Counted from the first letter of the stretch, positions 36,301 through 48,937 are shown. The stretch: DNA of 64,000 nucleotides from Adineta steineri (GCA_905250115.1 CAJNOI010000150.1:1-64000), one strand, 5' to 3'. Notes: a model not told the origin generated them from the letters alone. A program made the numbers and translations.

Positions 36301-39300
36301 CATAATTATGAAGATTATCGTCAAATGTCTGTTTTATTTGAACAAGTACAAATACATCGTGCAACAATATGTTCATTAACAACAAAACTTATTTTTTATG
36401 TTAATATTTTACCAACAAATGGTACATTTGAAATTATTGAAAATAATACAATTATTGTTACTGGAAAAATCTCATTAAGTGAACAATTAACAATGCAAAA
36501 ATTTCATAAACATGATGAAATTAATTCAAAAGATAATAATTATTTACAAACAAATGAAATTTATCGAGATTTTAATCTTCGTGGTTATGAATATTCAGGT
36601 TTCTTTCGTGGAATTAAACAAATAAATATTGATGGAACAAATGGTGAATTAACTTGGAATAATGATTGGATATCCTATCTTGATACAATGTTACAAGTAC
36701 ATCTTATACCATCAAAAGGTTTACAACTACCAACACGTATTGATTCATTACGTATTGATCCAAAATTACATGTAGAATCAATATCATCATCATCATCATC
36801 AACATGTTCAGTTTATGTTGATTATTGGAATAGTCTTTGTTTTTCAGGTGGTATTGAATTAATTGGTTTACATTGTACAGGTACATCGAAAAAAAATAAA
36901 CAACAAAATACGATACTTGAATCATATTTATTTACACCATTTAATAATGAAACTATTGATAATGAACTTAATAGTTGTTTATATTTAATACTTGAAAATA
37001 CATTAACAACAACATTATCTTTATGTCAATTGGAAATGAAAAATTAAGTGAAGAAATTTTTAATTTCTATTCACAACAACCATCGATTAAATCATTTGAA
37101 TATATACTTATTACATCTTTACCAGCAGAAGAAATGAATTCAAAATTAAATTTAATTGAGAATTTATCTTCAGTAACAACATCAGTTGATTTAGTTATAG
37201 TTAATGAAAGTGAAACAAATACATATGATTGGGAAAAATTATTTTCTACATGTAAAACAAATGGTTTTCTTCTTGTTTCATCAGATATTAACATACCAAC
37301 AGAACAATTTCAAAATGCTAGTTTTATTCAAGTAGCACAAAGAAAAAATTATCAATTATGGAAAAGATTATCAAATGAAAATCTTAATGATACTATTGTT
37401 TATTTAGATGAAAAAATTTTTCAATGGATTGAACAAATTAAAACATTATTAACAAATTCTTCAATACAACGTATTTGGCTTGTATCTAAGCAATTAGATA
37501 ATGGTATTCTTGGATTTTTTAATTGTTTAAGACGTGAACTTGGTGGACAAGCACTTCGATGTATACAAATTCAAGATTCGGAAAATATTCTCAATGAAAA
37601 TATATTAAAAACATTAAAGATTAAAGATTTAGCTGTTAATATCTATCGAAATGGTGTATGGGGATCATATGTTCATCAACATTTACAAACATCGAATGAT
37701 TCAGCATGGATCGAAACTGATAATGCTCATGTTAATGTATTAAATCGTGGTGATTTATCATCACTTACATGGTTACAATCACCTATAATAACAAATGAAA
37801 ATAAAGATAATCCTTATTTAGATACATGTACTGTACATTATGCATCACTTAATTTTCGAGATATTATGTTAGCTACTGGAAAATTAAGTCCAGAAGCAAT
37901 ACCTGGATATTTAAAAATGCAAGGTTGTTTATTAGGTCTTGAATTTGCTGGATTAGATTCAACTGGTCAACGAGTTATGGGTCTTCTATCAGCTAAAGGT
38001 TTGGCTACAAAAGTTGCAATTGATAAACGTTATTCTTGGCATGTACCTGATCATTGGACACTTGAACAAGCATCAACAATTCCAGTTGTTTATGCCACAG
38101 CTTATTATGCACTTGTTATACGTGGTCAAATAAAACGTGGTGAAAAAGTTCTTATTCATGCTGGTACAGGTGGTGTTGGTACAGCAGCTATATCAATTGC
38201 TTATAGTTATGATTGTGAAGTATTTACAACAGTTGGTTCAAATGAAAAACGTGAATATCTTAAAAAATTATTTCCACGTTTAAATGATGAACATATTTGT
38301 AATTCACGTGATACAACATTTGAACAACAAATACGATTTATTACAAAAGGTAAAGGTGTTGATATTGTACTTAATTCATTAGCTGAAGATAAACTTCAAG
38401 CATCCGTACGTTTACTTGCTCAACATGGTCGATTTTTAGAAATTGGTAAATTTGATTTCTCACAAAATAATCCATTAGGTATGAGTATATTTCTTAAAAA
38501 TACAACATTTCATGGAATTTTACTTGATTCATTATTTGAAAATGCAACTGATGATTGGTTACGTGTACATGAACTTGTTGAAAAAGGTATTGAAAATGGT
38601 GTTGTTCGACCATTACAAAGCAATGTATTTAATGCAAATGAAATTGAACAAGCATTTCGTTTTATGTCACAAGGAAAACATATGGGAAAAGTTCTTATTA
38701 AAATTTATGATGAAACTCACCCATTAGTTCGTGCTTTACGTAAAACATGGTTTTCACCGAATAAAACTTATATAATAAGTGGTGGTCTTGGTGGTTTTGG
38801 TCTTGAATTAACTGAATGGCTTGTTGAACGTGGTGCACGACATTTAATTCTTTGTTCTCGTAGTGGTATTCGTACGGGATATCAATTAAAAAAATTAACA
38901 TATTTACAAACATTTTTTCAAGCAAATATATCAATATCAAAATTAAATATAACAAATGAAAAAGAATGTGAAGAATTAATTGCAAAACAATCTTTACCAA
39001 TTGGTGGAATATTTCATTTAGCAGCTGTTTTACAAGATGGTTTATTTGAAAATTTAACCGCTGATCAATTTGAAGAAGTTATTGATATTGAATATAATGG
39101 AACAAAATATTTAGATAAATTTACACGACTACATTCACAAAAAACATTAGATTATTTTATTGTTTTTTCATCGATTAGTTGTGGACGTGGTAATGCTGGT
39201 CAAACAAATTATGGTTATGCTAATTCAACAATGGAACGTATTTGTGAACAACGACAAAAAGATGGTTTACCAGCTTTAGCAATACAATGGGGAGCTATTG

Positions 39301-40842
39301 GCGATGTTGGTATGGTTATTGAAAATTTAGGTTCAAATGATACAGTTGTTGGTGGTACATTACCACAACGAATGACATCATGTTTAGAAACTATTGATTA
39401 TTTTCTTCAACAATCAACACATATTCCTGTTGTTTCATCTTATGTTCTTGCTGAAAAATTACAAAAAACATCTGGATCATCAACAGCATCAGCTAGTTTA
39501 CTTGAAACAATTGCCAATATTCTTGGTATATCTGATGCAAGTACAATGTCATCGGATAGTACATTAGCTGATCTAGGTTTAGATTCATTGGGTAGTGTTG
39601 AAATCAAACAGTTACTTGAACAAAAATATGCTGTATCATTAGCTAATTCAAAAGAAATTCAACAATTAACTGTTAAACGTTTACGAGAAATCGATTCAGG
39701 TTCATCAACATCATCATCATCAGCAGCAGCAGTAACAATAAATAATACAGAAAGAAAACCATCAGTATCAGCATCATCAATTGATCTTAAACAATTATTA
39801 CCAAAAGATTTATTAATTTTATTAAATGAAAAAATTCAATCAAATAAATATCAACATTTATTTCTTATTCATCCTATTGAAGGTCATGTACAAATGTTAA
39901 AAGATCTTGCACAACGTTTACCAATTACTGTATTTGGACTTCAATCTACAAGTGATGTACCTACTACATCGATTGAAGATATTGCTGCATATTATATCAA
40001 AGTAAATATATACATATAAATTCTTTTTTTTTATTAATTATTTCTTTTTAGAAAATAATTGAAACACAACCAACTGGTCCATATTTAATTGGTGGATATT
40101 CATTTGGTGCTTGTATTGCTGTTGAAATTGCTTTACAACTTCCAACAATTGCACATCTTTTATTACTTGATGGTAGTCATTCATATGTTGCTACACATAC
40201 AAAACAATATCGAGCAAAATTCAATGAACCAAATCATGCTGAAGCTGCAGTGGTATGTATATTTATATAATTTATTTTTTTTTAATTAATATTTTTTTCT
40301 CTTTTCAGCTTTATGCTTTTCTACAACAATATATACCAAATTTAGATCAGAAAAAGGTTAGATTAATTAAATATATAGAATAAATTTTTATTCGATTTAA
40401 AATTCTATTTTAGATTCTATTTGAATTAGCAAATCTTTCATCTTATGATGAACGTTTACAATATGCTGCTCAACTTCTTGATCAAACAGTTCATATTGGT
40501 AAAGATAATATAATTTTAATTGCTAAACAATTTCATAATAAATTATTATTGGCGGAAAAATATATTCCATCAAAAAAAATACAATGCCAAACAACATTAT
40601 TTCGTGTACAAACAGGTAGTGAATATAGTGAAAGAATTGGAGATGATTATGGACTATCAACAGTATGTATTTCACTCGTTTTGTTTTTCTATAACAAATT
40701 AAAAAATTATTTTTCTTTTTTTTAATTTTAGGTATGTCAAAATTCGCCACAAGTCCTAATCATTCCAGGCGATCATCGAACATTTTTACAGGGTGAAAAT
40801 GTGCAAGTTTTGGCTAATCAGATTAATACCATTATTTTATAA
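33343..40842 (+). CDS. FASN: Type I fatty acid synthase, one frame break
   Basis: Nine exons: 33343-34435, 34494-34575, 34634-34937, 34987-35293, 35345-40001, 40052-40252, 40309-40356, 40414-40662 and 40732-40842, about 2350 residues (human 2511). Domain order: ketosynthase (DTACSSS Cys 171, HGTGT His 303, KSNMGHPE), malonyl/acetyltransferase (GHSVGE Ser about 591), dehydratase ([14 protein letters not shown] about 890), a degenerate methyltransferase-like stretch, enoyl reductase ([10 protein letters not shown] about 1535), ketoreductase ([11 protein letters not shown] about 1742), acyl carrier protein (LGLDSLGS Ser about 2010) and thioesterase (GGYSFGA Ser about 2165). The cytosolic homodimer makes palmitate from acetyl-CoA, malonyl-CoA and NADPH. 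Exon 5 changes frame once at the A-run 37039-37043: the upstream frame ends at a TAA at 37045-37047, the downstream one runs on. One missing base would explain it. An acceptor-like TTTTTTCAG ends at 33328. Confidence 0.93.
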
Positions 40843-41778
40843 GAGTTAATCACGATCGTGCTGTACTTTTTAATTATCTTGGCGATGATAAACAAAAAAC
40901 ACATAATAAATCAATTTAAATGTTCGGTTCACATAGTTTATGCACTAGTTTTATACGAAAATGATAATGAATTAATAATAATAATTTGAGCTTTCGATAT
41001 ATTAAGTATCATCTTCACTAGTAAATACTGTGTTGATCTTATAATTGCAGGAGATGGTGAACTATCATTGATCATTACTGTATATGATTACAAATAAGAG
41101 AACAATCAATAGATTGATTTCATCAAGACCTATTATATTATTGTCATCGTCATCATCGTTATAAAATGTATTATAATCATAATCACATAGACAATTTCAT
41201 AGTGATCTATTATTTGTCTTTATATCCAGTTATATTTAATGATATTTCACCATGTCATGCATATTTAACAACATCATATAGTATTTTACTGAAGATGTTA
41301 GTAGATATATCGAAAGTTCTATTTATTATTATTAATTTTTGTGTAAAACTATTAATAAAACGACGTATAATATACGTAGGTAAAGTTAGCACCATATTTC
41401 AGTAATTCTTCTCCATATTCATTTGAGGACTTGTGTTCAACCTCGAAACACTTGTGTTAGGTGCAGAATTAAAACTTCTATCGAATGACACCGATTTCAA
41501 TATGAGTCATCGAGTAAAAACCAGGCTTTTCCATCAAAATACTGTTTTTTTCCAATAGTTCTATCAAACTATTTAAAGTAATTTTTGTCCTAATTCGCTT
41601 GAGTACATGTGTTATGCCTGAAAAGTTGATTGATTCGATGCAGAATTTGATTCTCTATCGGATGATGTAATTTTTGATGGAGATCATTGACCGAAAACTG
41701 TGAATCTCACCTAGAGTACTAGGTGATTTACTCAGTAGTTCTTAAGGATGTTAGTATATGTATTATAGTTATTCTTCA
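40843..41778. other. Intergenic, degenerate tandem block
   Basis: No exon is supported. At 41420-41720 two units of about 165 bp share ACTTGTGTT/ACATGTGTT, GTGCAGAATT/ATGCAGAATT, TCTATCGAATGA/TCTATCGGATGA and a GAGTCATCGAGT/GAGATCATTGAC block, so they look like diverged tandem copies. Confidence 0.45.
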
Positions 41779-41802
41779 TCCTCACCCACACTCTCAAGAT
41801 TT
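41779..41802. repeat. Telomere-like repeat, half hairpin, copy F
   Basis: Only the C-rich arm with its edge (CCTCACCCACACTCTCAAGA) is present, without an opposing G-rich arm. It ends about 20 bp before the asparagine synthetase start codon. Confidence 0.5.
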
Positions 41803-41821
41803 TATCTACGTTGAGTTTTAG

Positions 41822-44198
41822 ATGTTTCGGAATACACTAAATTTAATATATGTTCAACAAAGATTCTTAAATGTTATACATCGTAAATTTCATATGACAT
41901 GTCAATTACGTTGTGGTGTTGTGTCTTATATTTATAATTCACCATCTGTTAATATTCGTTCTAGCGAAGATAAACAGCTGTTATTAAATAGTTTGAATGT
42001 TTTAAAACATCGTGGACCAGATGGACCGCCATCGTTATGGCAAAATGAAGAGAAAACAGTTGGTCTCGGTCATACACGTTTGTCTATAATTGATTTAAGT
42101 GATCATGGTCGACAACCATTACATTCTTATGATAAAAAATTACATTTATCAATGAATGGCGAATTATATGATCATGATCGTTTACGTAAACAAGCTATTG
42201 AAAACGATGAATATGATTTTACAAGTGAAAGTGATAGTGAAATTGCAATGTATTTATATAGAAAATATGGCTTAGAATTTGCAAAACATTTACGAGGAGA
42301 ATTTGCTATTACAATGTATGATGAAGAACGAAAAGTATGTTTATCATTGGAATATTTAATATATTCTTTTTCTTGTTCTATATTATAGTTATTTATTGCT
42401 GTACGAGATTGTTTTGGTATTAAACCATTATATTATACATATCATGAAAATAAACTATTATGCGCATCTGAAATTAAAGCATTATTTGCTTTTGGGTAAA
42501 TTTTATGATCTTTTATTTGTACAGAGTTTTAGAAAAAAATCTTTTGAATTCATATTTTATTCGAGAAAAGATAAACCTTCAATAAATTAGTCGAACAGTT
42601 TTATCGATATTATTGTTTAGGTTCTTTTTTTCTTCATGTTTAGTGTTCCAGCTATTTGGAATGAAGAAGTCATTTACAATATCGGACAATACCATAGTTT
42701 ACAATCTATATACAAAAATATTCATCAACTACCACCAGGTCATTTATTAGTAGCTACTGAAAATGGTACAGTCAATATATCAAAATATTATGAAACATCA
42801 TATATAACTCGAGAAGAAGAAAAAAATGAGAAACGCACAGAACAAGAAATGATTGATGGTGTGCGTGAGCATCTTTTTAATGCAGTTCGTCTTCGTATGC
42901 GAGCCGATGTAAAAGTTGGTATTTATTTATCAGGTGGTATTGATTCATCTGTAGTATTAGGAATGGCAACGACACTTACTGATAAACCTATTGATACATA
43001 TTCAATTGCGTTTAAAGATCATCCATTTTTTGATGAAGAAAAGTTATGTATTGATACAAATAAATTTTTGGGTCCAAATAAAACTACATCACATATTTTA
43101 GAAATAACACATGAACAATTAGCAGAAAATTTTGAAGATTGTGTTTATCATTATGAACATCCATTGGCAGGTACTAGCCCAGTAGGGAAATATATCTTAT
43201 CAAAACTTGTTCGAGACAATAATGGAAAAGTTGTATTGACAGGAGAAGGAAGTGATGAAATATTTTCTGGGTATATTATATTAATCAATAGAATTCATAC
43301 AGTTGTAACATTTTTAATTTCTTTCAGATATGTTTTTTTTCGTAATGATTATCTATTACATGATCTTCCAAATGATTCATCGACCTATATTTCAAAGAAT
43401 GAACAAGAACGCCAACAAATAATAAAAATTTTGTCGTCAAATATTTTTAGTAGTGTCTCCGTTCTTGATGATAAACAACGTATGTTAGATTGTATTCAAT
43501 CAATTGGTTATTTTCCATCGCATTATCGTTCATTTTTTGGAGTCTGGCCAGATATTTTTGCTCAACAGCTCAAAGAAAAGTATAAAAACTTTCGTTTAGA
43601 CAATGTTTATTTTAATCAATCATATCTCTATGATTATCATATAAAAAAACAAATGATTAACTATGAAATATCACGTGTTCATTCAAGTCAATATATTTTT
43701 CTCAAAACTATATTTCAAAATATTCTTTTGAAAGCATTTAGTGATACATCAGAAATGGCACATTCTGTTGAAGGACGTCTAGCATTTCTTGATCATCATC
43801 TGGTCGACTACGTTAATCATTTACCTACAAATATTAAATTAAAATTAAATAATGGTGTCATAACTGAAAAATATGTTTTAAAAGAAGCTGCTCGACCATA
43901 TATTACTAATGATGTTTATAAACGAGAAAAACATCCATTTACTGCGCCACCAACATTATTAAATCCAAAATCAAAACTTTATCAATATGTTCATGAAACA
44001 TTAAATTCTCAAGATATGAATCAATTGGAATTTTTATTCGATATTAAAAGATTACGTAAAGAATTAAATGATTTACATAAAAATCAAGAACAAAATAAAA
44101 AGTATTCGTTCAGCGAATTGGCAGGCATGGAAGGACATTATTTGACGATATGCAGTTGTTTAACTTTAGCGAAACGTTTTCATATAAAACACGAATAG
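41822..44198 (+). CDS. Asparagine synthetase-like (glutamine-hydrolysing)
   Basis: Four exons (41822-42334, 42389-42495, 42644-43270, 43328-44198) join in phase to 705 residues. The third intron (57 nt) is in frame and open, but reading through it would split the GSDEIFSG-Y block. The N-terminal class II glutamine amidotransferase has CGVVSYIY, LKHRGPDG, GHTRLSIIDLS, MNGELYDH and SDSEIAMYLY. The C-terminal synthetase has the ATP pyrophosphatase loop SGGIDSS (about 303) and GEGSDEIFSG (about 409). The expected role is ATP-dependent transfer of glutamine nitrogen to aspartate, or a related amide-forming reaction. Oddly, the catalytic Cys is residue 31, not residue 2, so it needs N-terminal removal (the leader is basic and could be a mitochondrial presequence) or an unseen start. 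It is longer than animal ASNS (561) and may be of bacterial or fungal type. GAGTTTTAG abuts the ATG. Confidence 0.85.
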
Positions 44199-44669
44199 AA
44201 ATGAACATTCTATTTTTTTATATCCAAATTGATTAATACATTTTGTTGAATTTTCAATCAATATCCTACATCTTCTGTTATCTATTTTCAGCAAAACAAG
44301 AAAGACGAGAACTATTATGTAAAGTTGGTAGTTTATGATGTTGTCAATTGTATTACATCTTTCTCTAGTATATTACAATTATTTCTCATAGAAGAAGTAT
44401 TAGTACTTATGTTATTGCGTCTTTATTATGTTTCTCCCAGCCGAAAACGACGTCATTTTCATATAGAGAGCATACAAACGCGGCGGAATGTTTCTAAATC
44501 ATGTGAGACTCGATACAAAGTTTTTTTAAATAGTAACGAAACAATATTCATGTTACATTGTCATATAACTTGTTCTTAGGGCTGCCACGATCGAGGAGAG
44601 ACTAGAAGGCAGTTATTCATCCGCTCGGAAATTTTATTTCTTTTTTGCCCACGATTTTTTAGGAGTTAT
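44199..44669. other. Intergenic, nothing recognised
   Basis: Downstream flank of the asparagine synthetase. A short open frame (44325-44579) has no homology or splice support. Confidence 0.4.
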
Positions 44670-44731
44670 TAAGGGTGTGGGTGTTGATCTTTTCTTTCCA
44701 CCCACCCTCACTCATACCCACGCCCGCCCCA
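44670..44731. repeat. Telomere-like inverted hairpin, copy D1
   Basis: AAGGGTGTGGGTGTTGATC, then TTTTCTTTCCACCCACCCTC and further CATACCCACGCCCGCCCC. It shares the loop GTTGATCTTTTCTTTCCA with the copy upstream of the fatty acid synthase (reverse). Confidence 0.7.
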
Positions 44732-44734
44732 CAG

Positions 44735-44840
44735 CCATCTTGAGGGTGTGGGTGTGAGTGTAGATGTGCATGTGTTTGTCAGTGTGGTTGTATTATAGAT
44801 GTAATATTCACAATCACACCCACACCCACACCTTTTAAGG
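44735..44840. repeat. Telomere-like inverted hairpin, copy D2
   Basis: CATCTTGAGGGTGTGGGTGT faces CACACCCACACCCACACCTT across a TG-rich, AT-rich loop of about 55 bp. It lies directly beside copy D1, so two elements sit in tandem. Confidence 0.75.
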
Positions 44841-45463
44841 TTCATTTTCATTCACATGATTTTGTGTAGAAAACGCGAGTGAAAGCATCTTCTCTATTAC
44901 CATAGTAATTACGCCTTAGAAAATGTGAGAGTGAGAATGAGAAGTAAGTGGTGATGTATAAAAACCTTGTGTCTTTTTTTCTTTCACAAACTAATGTGTG
45001 TTGTTATGGATATAAAAAGTAACTATACAAAATTGTTTTAGCACTATTTTTTCTTTCTGTATTAATACAAAAAGAATCGGCGTCATTTATTCTTCTTTTC
45101 GTCTATACATTAATTTTTTTTCGAGAGAAATACTGTTTTTTCTCTCAGAGTAATCTCTGATACATATATATAGATGAGAAAAACATTATTTTACTCACAA
45201 CGCAGTAACCAACAACATCTTCTCCTATAAGGTAAGATTGAAAAAACCTTATTTTTTAGTTACAGATTTTTCCTCTCAAAGAAAGAATATATAAACGCCA
45301 TGTTTCTTAGATACGTTTCTTTTACATTATCACATTGTTGTTCATACTACATCATGGTAAAACATAATTTTGTTTTTCATAATTTTACGGACGAAAATGA
45401 AGATCGTATTTGAAGCGCTCATGATCGCAAACGATCGTTTCTTATTTCTATGTGATCTTTTAG
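44841..45463. other. Intergenic, nothing recognised
   Basis: AT-rich spacer upstream of the P450, with no supported exon. Confidence 0.4.
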
Positions 45464-45521
45464 TCTTGAGGGTATGGGTGTGGGTATTCTATCTTGTCTA
45501 TTCTTATACCCACACTCTATT
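45464..45521. repeat. Telomere-like inverted hairpin, copy E
   Basis: CTTGAGGGTATGGGTGTGGG faces TATACCCACACTCT across a 25-bp loop. It ends about 80 bp before the P450 start codon. Confidence 0.7.
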
Positions 45522-45600
45522 GGTTAAATTTCTTTTTTTACTATTATGATATAGTCATTATAATATATTTTTTTATTTTAGAAAAATCAAAAGGACATTT

Positions 45601-47647
45601 ATGTCATTGCTATTACTATTTATTATTTTTATTATTCTTATTTGTCTTACATTCCAAAAATGGATTATCCATTCTATTCAAATATTAAAAGCGTACAAGA
45701 ACATTCCATGTTCACCAAATAAATTACCTATTTTAGGAGATCTATTAACTCTACCATTAGATTCGCACAGTAAGAAATAATTTCATATAAAACTAATGAT
45801 ACATATATTTTTTTATGTAGAATTCACGAAAAAACTTGATGAATACTATCAACGTGCAAGAAATGAAAATTTATTTTCAATATGGCTTGGCACGTATCCT
45901 TTACTTGCATTTTTTCATCCAGTTGGACTTGAAGTTTGTTATCTATTTTCTTCTTAACAGATAATTATATCTTCTTTTATTTATATTAGCATTTTTTTTC
46001 TGGTACAAAAAATATTACAAAATCATCAGATTATAGATATTTTCTACCATGGCTTCGAACTGGCCTATTAACAAGGTTAGTTGAAATCAACAATCTAATT
46101 TCTCAAATAATTTTCTGTAATATGAGATAAGAAACTAAATATCAAAATTATCAGTGATTTCGAAGTATTTAGATTTTCTATTAATTCACTAAACATTTAT
46201 GAAACTAACAAAAGCGTTTAATAATATACTACTCTTTTTTAGTGAAGGAACAAAATGGAAAGATCGTCGACGTATTCTAACGCCTGCATTTCATGATAAA
46301 GATTTGTTAGCTAATTCTGTTGATATATTCAATGAACAAGCAACTATTTTAGTTCAACGTTTAGCTTCTTTGAAACCAGACAAAGAAGTTAATTTATATA
46401 CTTATATTGCAGCTTGTGCTCTTGATATTATTTGTGGTATAAATTTATTAGTGAACTTTCTTTCATAAATTGATTGTGAAAATAATTTAGAAGCTACAAT
46501 GGGTTTAAATGTAGGTGCCCAACAACAAAGAAATTCTGAATATGTTAATGCTGTTTTGAAGTAAACAAATTTCTTTTGTAATGAAAGAATTCATCTTTCA
46601 GAAAAAGATAATTCTCTCTAATTTAGATTGACAGATATATTAATAAAACGATTACGCATGCCATGGCTGTGGCCTGATTTCCTATTTAATTTATTATCTG
46701 AAGGTCGAGAACAGAATCGATGTTTAAAGATAGTTCATCAGTTCACAAAAAAAGTCATTGATGATCGTGCTCAAAACTTTCATGCAAATGAAACTGATGG
46801 AAAACGTCTTGCATTTCTTGGTAACAGTTCTTTTATTTGTTAGTCATTTTGTAGACAAAAACGATATTTTTTGTTTAGATTTACTTCTGAAACAAATGCA
46901 TGATGAACAACTAACTCTTCTTGATATTCAAGAAGAAGTTGATACATTTATGTTTGAAGTATAAAGTCTAAAGAATATATTTCATAAGAATATAATAACT
47001 CTTTCAGGGACATGATAACGCAGCAGCAGCAATACACTTTACTTGTTTTACAATTGCATTATATCCGGAAGTGCAACAGAAACTACATGAAGAAATTGAT
47101 CGAGTATTTGGAAATGATTATGATCGATCATGTACAATTGAAGATCTTAATGAATTAGAATATTTGGAATGTGTGCTAAAAGAGAGTCTTCGTTTATATC
47201 CTCCAGTTCCATTTATTGCACGTAAAGTACAAGAAGATTTCATGTTTCGTAAGTCAATTGACTTGTTGTTCAATGAAATACTTCATTTATTTAATGCTAT
47301 ATATAGATGATCATAAAGTTTTAAAAGGCTCATCAGCTTTTATATTTATATATTATATTCATCGCGATCCAAAATATTTCCCTGATCCTGATCGATTTGA
47401 CCCTGATAGATTTTTACCAGAGAATAGTATTGGTCGATCGCCATATGCATTTGTACCGTTTTCAGCTGGTTCAAGAAATTGTATTGGACAACGATTTGCA
47501 ATGTTAGAGGTGAAAGTTATTTTAGCAACAATACTCAAACGATTTAAACTCAAAACGAGTCAATCTGCTGACGATTTACACCTTGCATTTGAAGTTTTAT
47601 TACGTTCTGAAAACGGCCCTTACATACAACTTGAATTACGTCATTAA
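45601..47647 (+). CDS. Cytochrome P450, CYP4 type
   Basis: Nine exons (45601-45769, 45821-45933, 45990-46075, 46243-46436, 46491-46560, 46627-46820, 46879-46958, 47008-47248, 47307-47647) join in phase to 495 residues. An N-terminal membrane anchor (LLLLFIIFIILICL) is followed by a proline-containing hinge. The I-helix block reads FEGHDNAAA (about 301-309), with the Glu that in CYP4 enzymes can bind heme covalently; the usual Thr after Asp is replaced by Asn. The K-helix ExxR is KESLRLYPPVP (about 360). The heme loop is PFSAGSRNCIGQRFA with the ligand Cys near 441. CYP4 enzymes of the endoplasmic reticulum typically hydroxylate fatty acids at the omega end. The fatty acid synthase lies upstream on the same strand, but nothing shows co-regulation. 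An acceptor-like TTTTATTTTAG ends at 45581. Confidence 0.9.
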
Positions 47648-48039
47648 TTAAAACGGTTTTTTTTTTAATATTTATATTTTGGAATTTATTTTGAATATCT
47701 CGAAATAAAGCTTCTAAAATGTACACATAATTCAATATTATTACATAGGGCAATTCATAAGTAATGTTGTCAAGATTTTAATTTTTTATAGTAAGTGCAA
47801 AAGATATTAATTTTTTTTATGTACTGACAGAGAAAGTGATACGCTATTTCTTACTGTACTATTTGATTATATGTCACCCAAGATTATTACGTTGTCCGTA
47901 AATCAATAGAAAACAGATTAATCCATATATCTAAGATATAGATCAAACTGCTAATCCCAACTCTTGCTTTTCAGCAATCGATCTAACGTCCACGAGGATA
48001 TTTATTTGATAGATTTTCAATGCATTTATAAAAATAAAT
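47648..48039. other. Intergenic, nothing recognised
   Basis: Short AT-rich flank after the P450. No further gene is supported. Confidence 0.4.
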
Positions 48040-48311
48040 GTGGAAACTTTGGATTTTATCCGAAAGTTATGTGTACTGCAAAAAGTGTATATGAAAATCA
48101 TAGGGAAATATCAGTATTTTTGTAATAACTCGGAAATGGCCCAGCCAATTAAGCTCATCTTCGAACTCGACCGAGATCCTGATGAGACTGAATTGTGCAG
48201 AAAGTTTCATCAAAATCTGCCTCTCCTTTCGAAATTTATCGTGTAAATGGACGGACGGCCGGACACACTGACCAATTCTAATAGTGTATTCACTTTTTGC
48301 GTACGCAAAAA
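48040..48311 (-). mobile_element. Second, partial copy of the TIR element at 30721
   Basis: Read on the minus strand it starts GCGTACGCAAAAAG, then shows GTGTGTCCGGCCGTCCGTCC and GGTCGAGTTCGAAGATGAGC and a GAGTTATTACAAAAATACTG block, in the same order as 30721-30910. The outer edge TTTTTGCGTACGCAAAAA (48294-48311) is an 18-bp perfect palindrome. The other end is missing. Confidence 0.6.
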
Positions 48312-48571
48312 CAAAGTCAATGTCAATGTTAGCATTCTATGTCATTCATAATTCCTTATTATATTGCTTGATTCATCATGGTGTATTAAGTTCTCTTTTG
48401 TAATAACGATATTTGTTAATTTAAAAACAAATGTACAAACAAAGTCTATAGTATGTTCAGGATACTATTTTTTAAACTGATTTTACTTTAATTATTCCAA
48501 GAATTAAAAAATAATATATTACTTGAAGGCCTAAAGGTACCCCTGTAATATAGAACTTAAGGGTCTACGGT

Positions 48572-48937
48572 TAGAGCCCATCGGGTTCACGTTTTTTTGG
48601 ACCCGGACCCGGACCCGATGCCTGGTCCGGGCCCAAGTTGGACCCGATTTCAACGAGCGCTAGTCTGAACTCGAACTGTACCTTTCGAAAATTTTTTAGT
48701 CTTAACTATCCAAAAACCAAAACTGAAGAGCAAAAAAGAAGGTCTTTGATTTATTTTTCTGAAGACCTATCAACCAGTTTTCAAATCCAAAATGGCATTC
48801 TCATGTTCACCGAGTAGTATAAAGATATTATGTTGATAATATATTTCTTTTTATCCGGACCCGGTCAGAAAAGCTTCGAGACCCGGACCCGGACCCGGCT
48901 AAAACAAAATTTTCAGACCCGGACCCGACGGGCTCTA
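48572..48937. mobile_element. TIR element with CGGACC hexamer arrays
   Basis: TAGAGCCCATCGGGTT at the left end is opposed by GACCCGACGGGCTCTA at the right end. Each end carries short arrays of CGGACC (for example GGACCCGGACCCGGACCCG near 48600 and again near 48885 and 48915). The 366-bp element has no coding frame. Its GC content contrasts sharply with the flanks. Confidence 0.6.

Noticed and set aside
37025..37053. Micro-intron (29 nt, GT...AG) explaining the fatty acid synthase frame change
   Set aside because: All other introns in the window are at least 47 nt; a missing base in a run of A is simpler.
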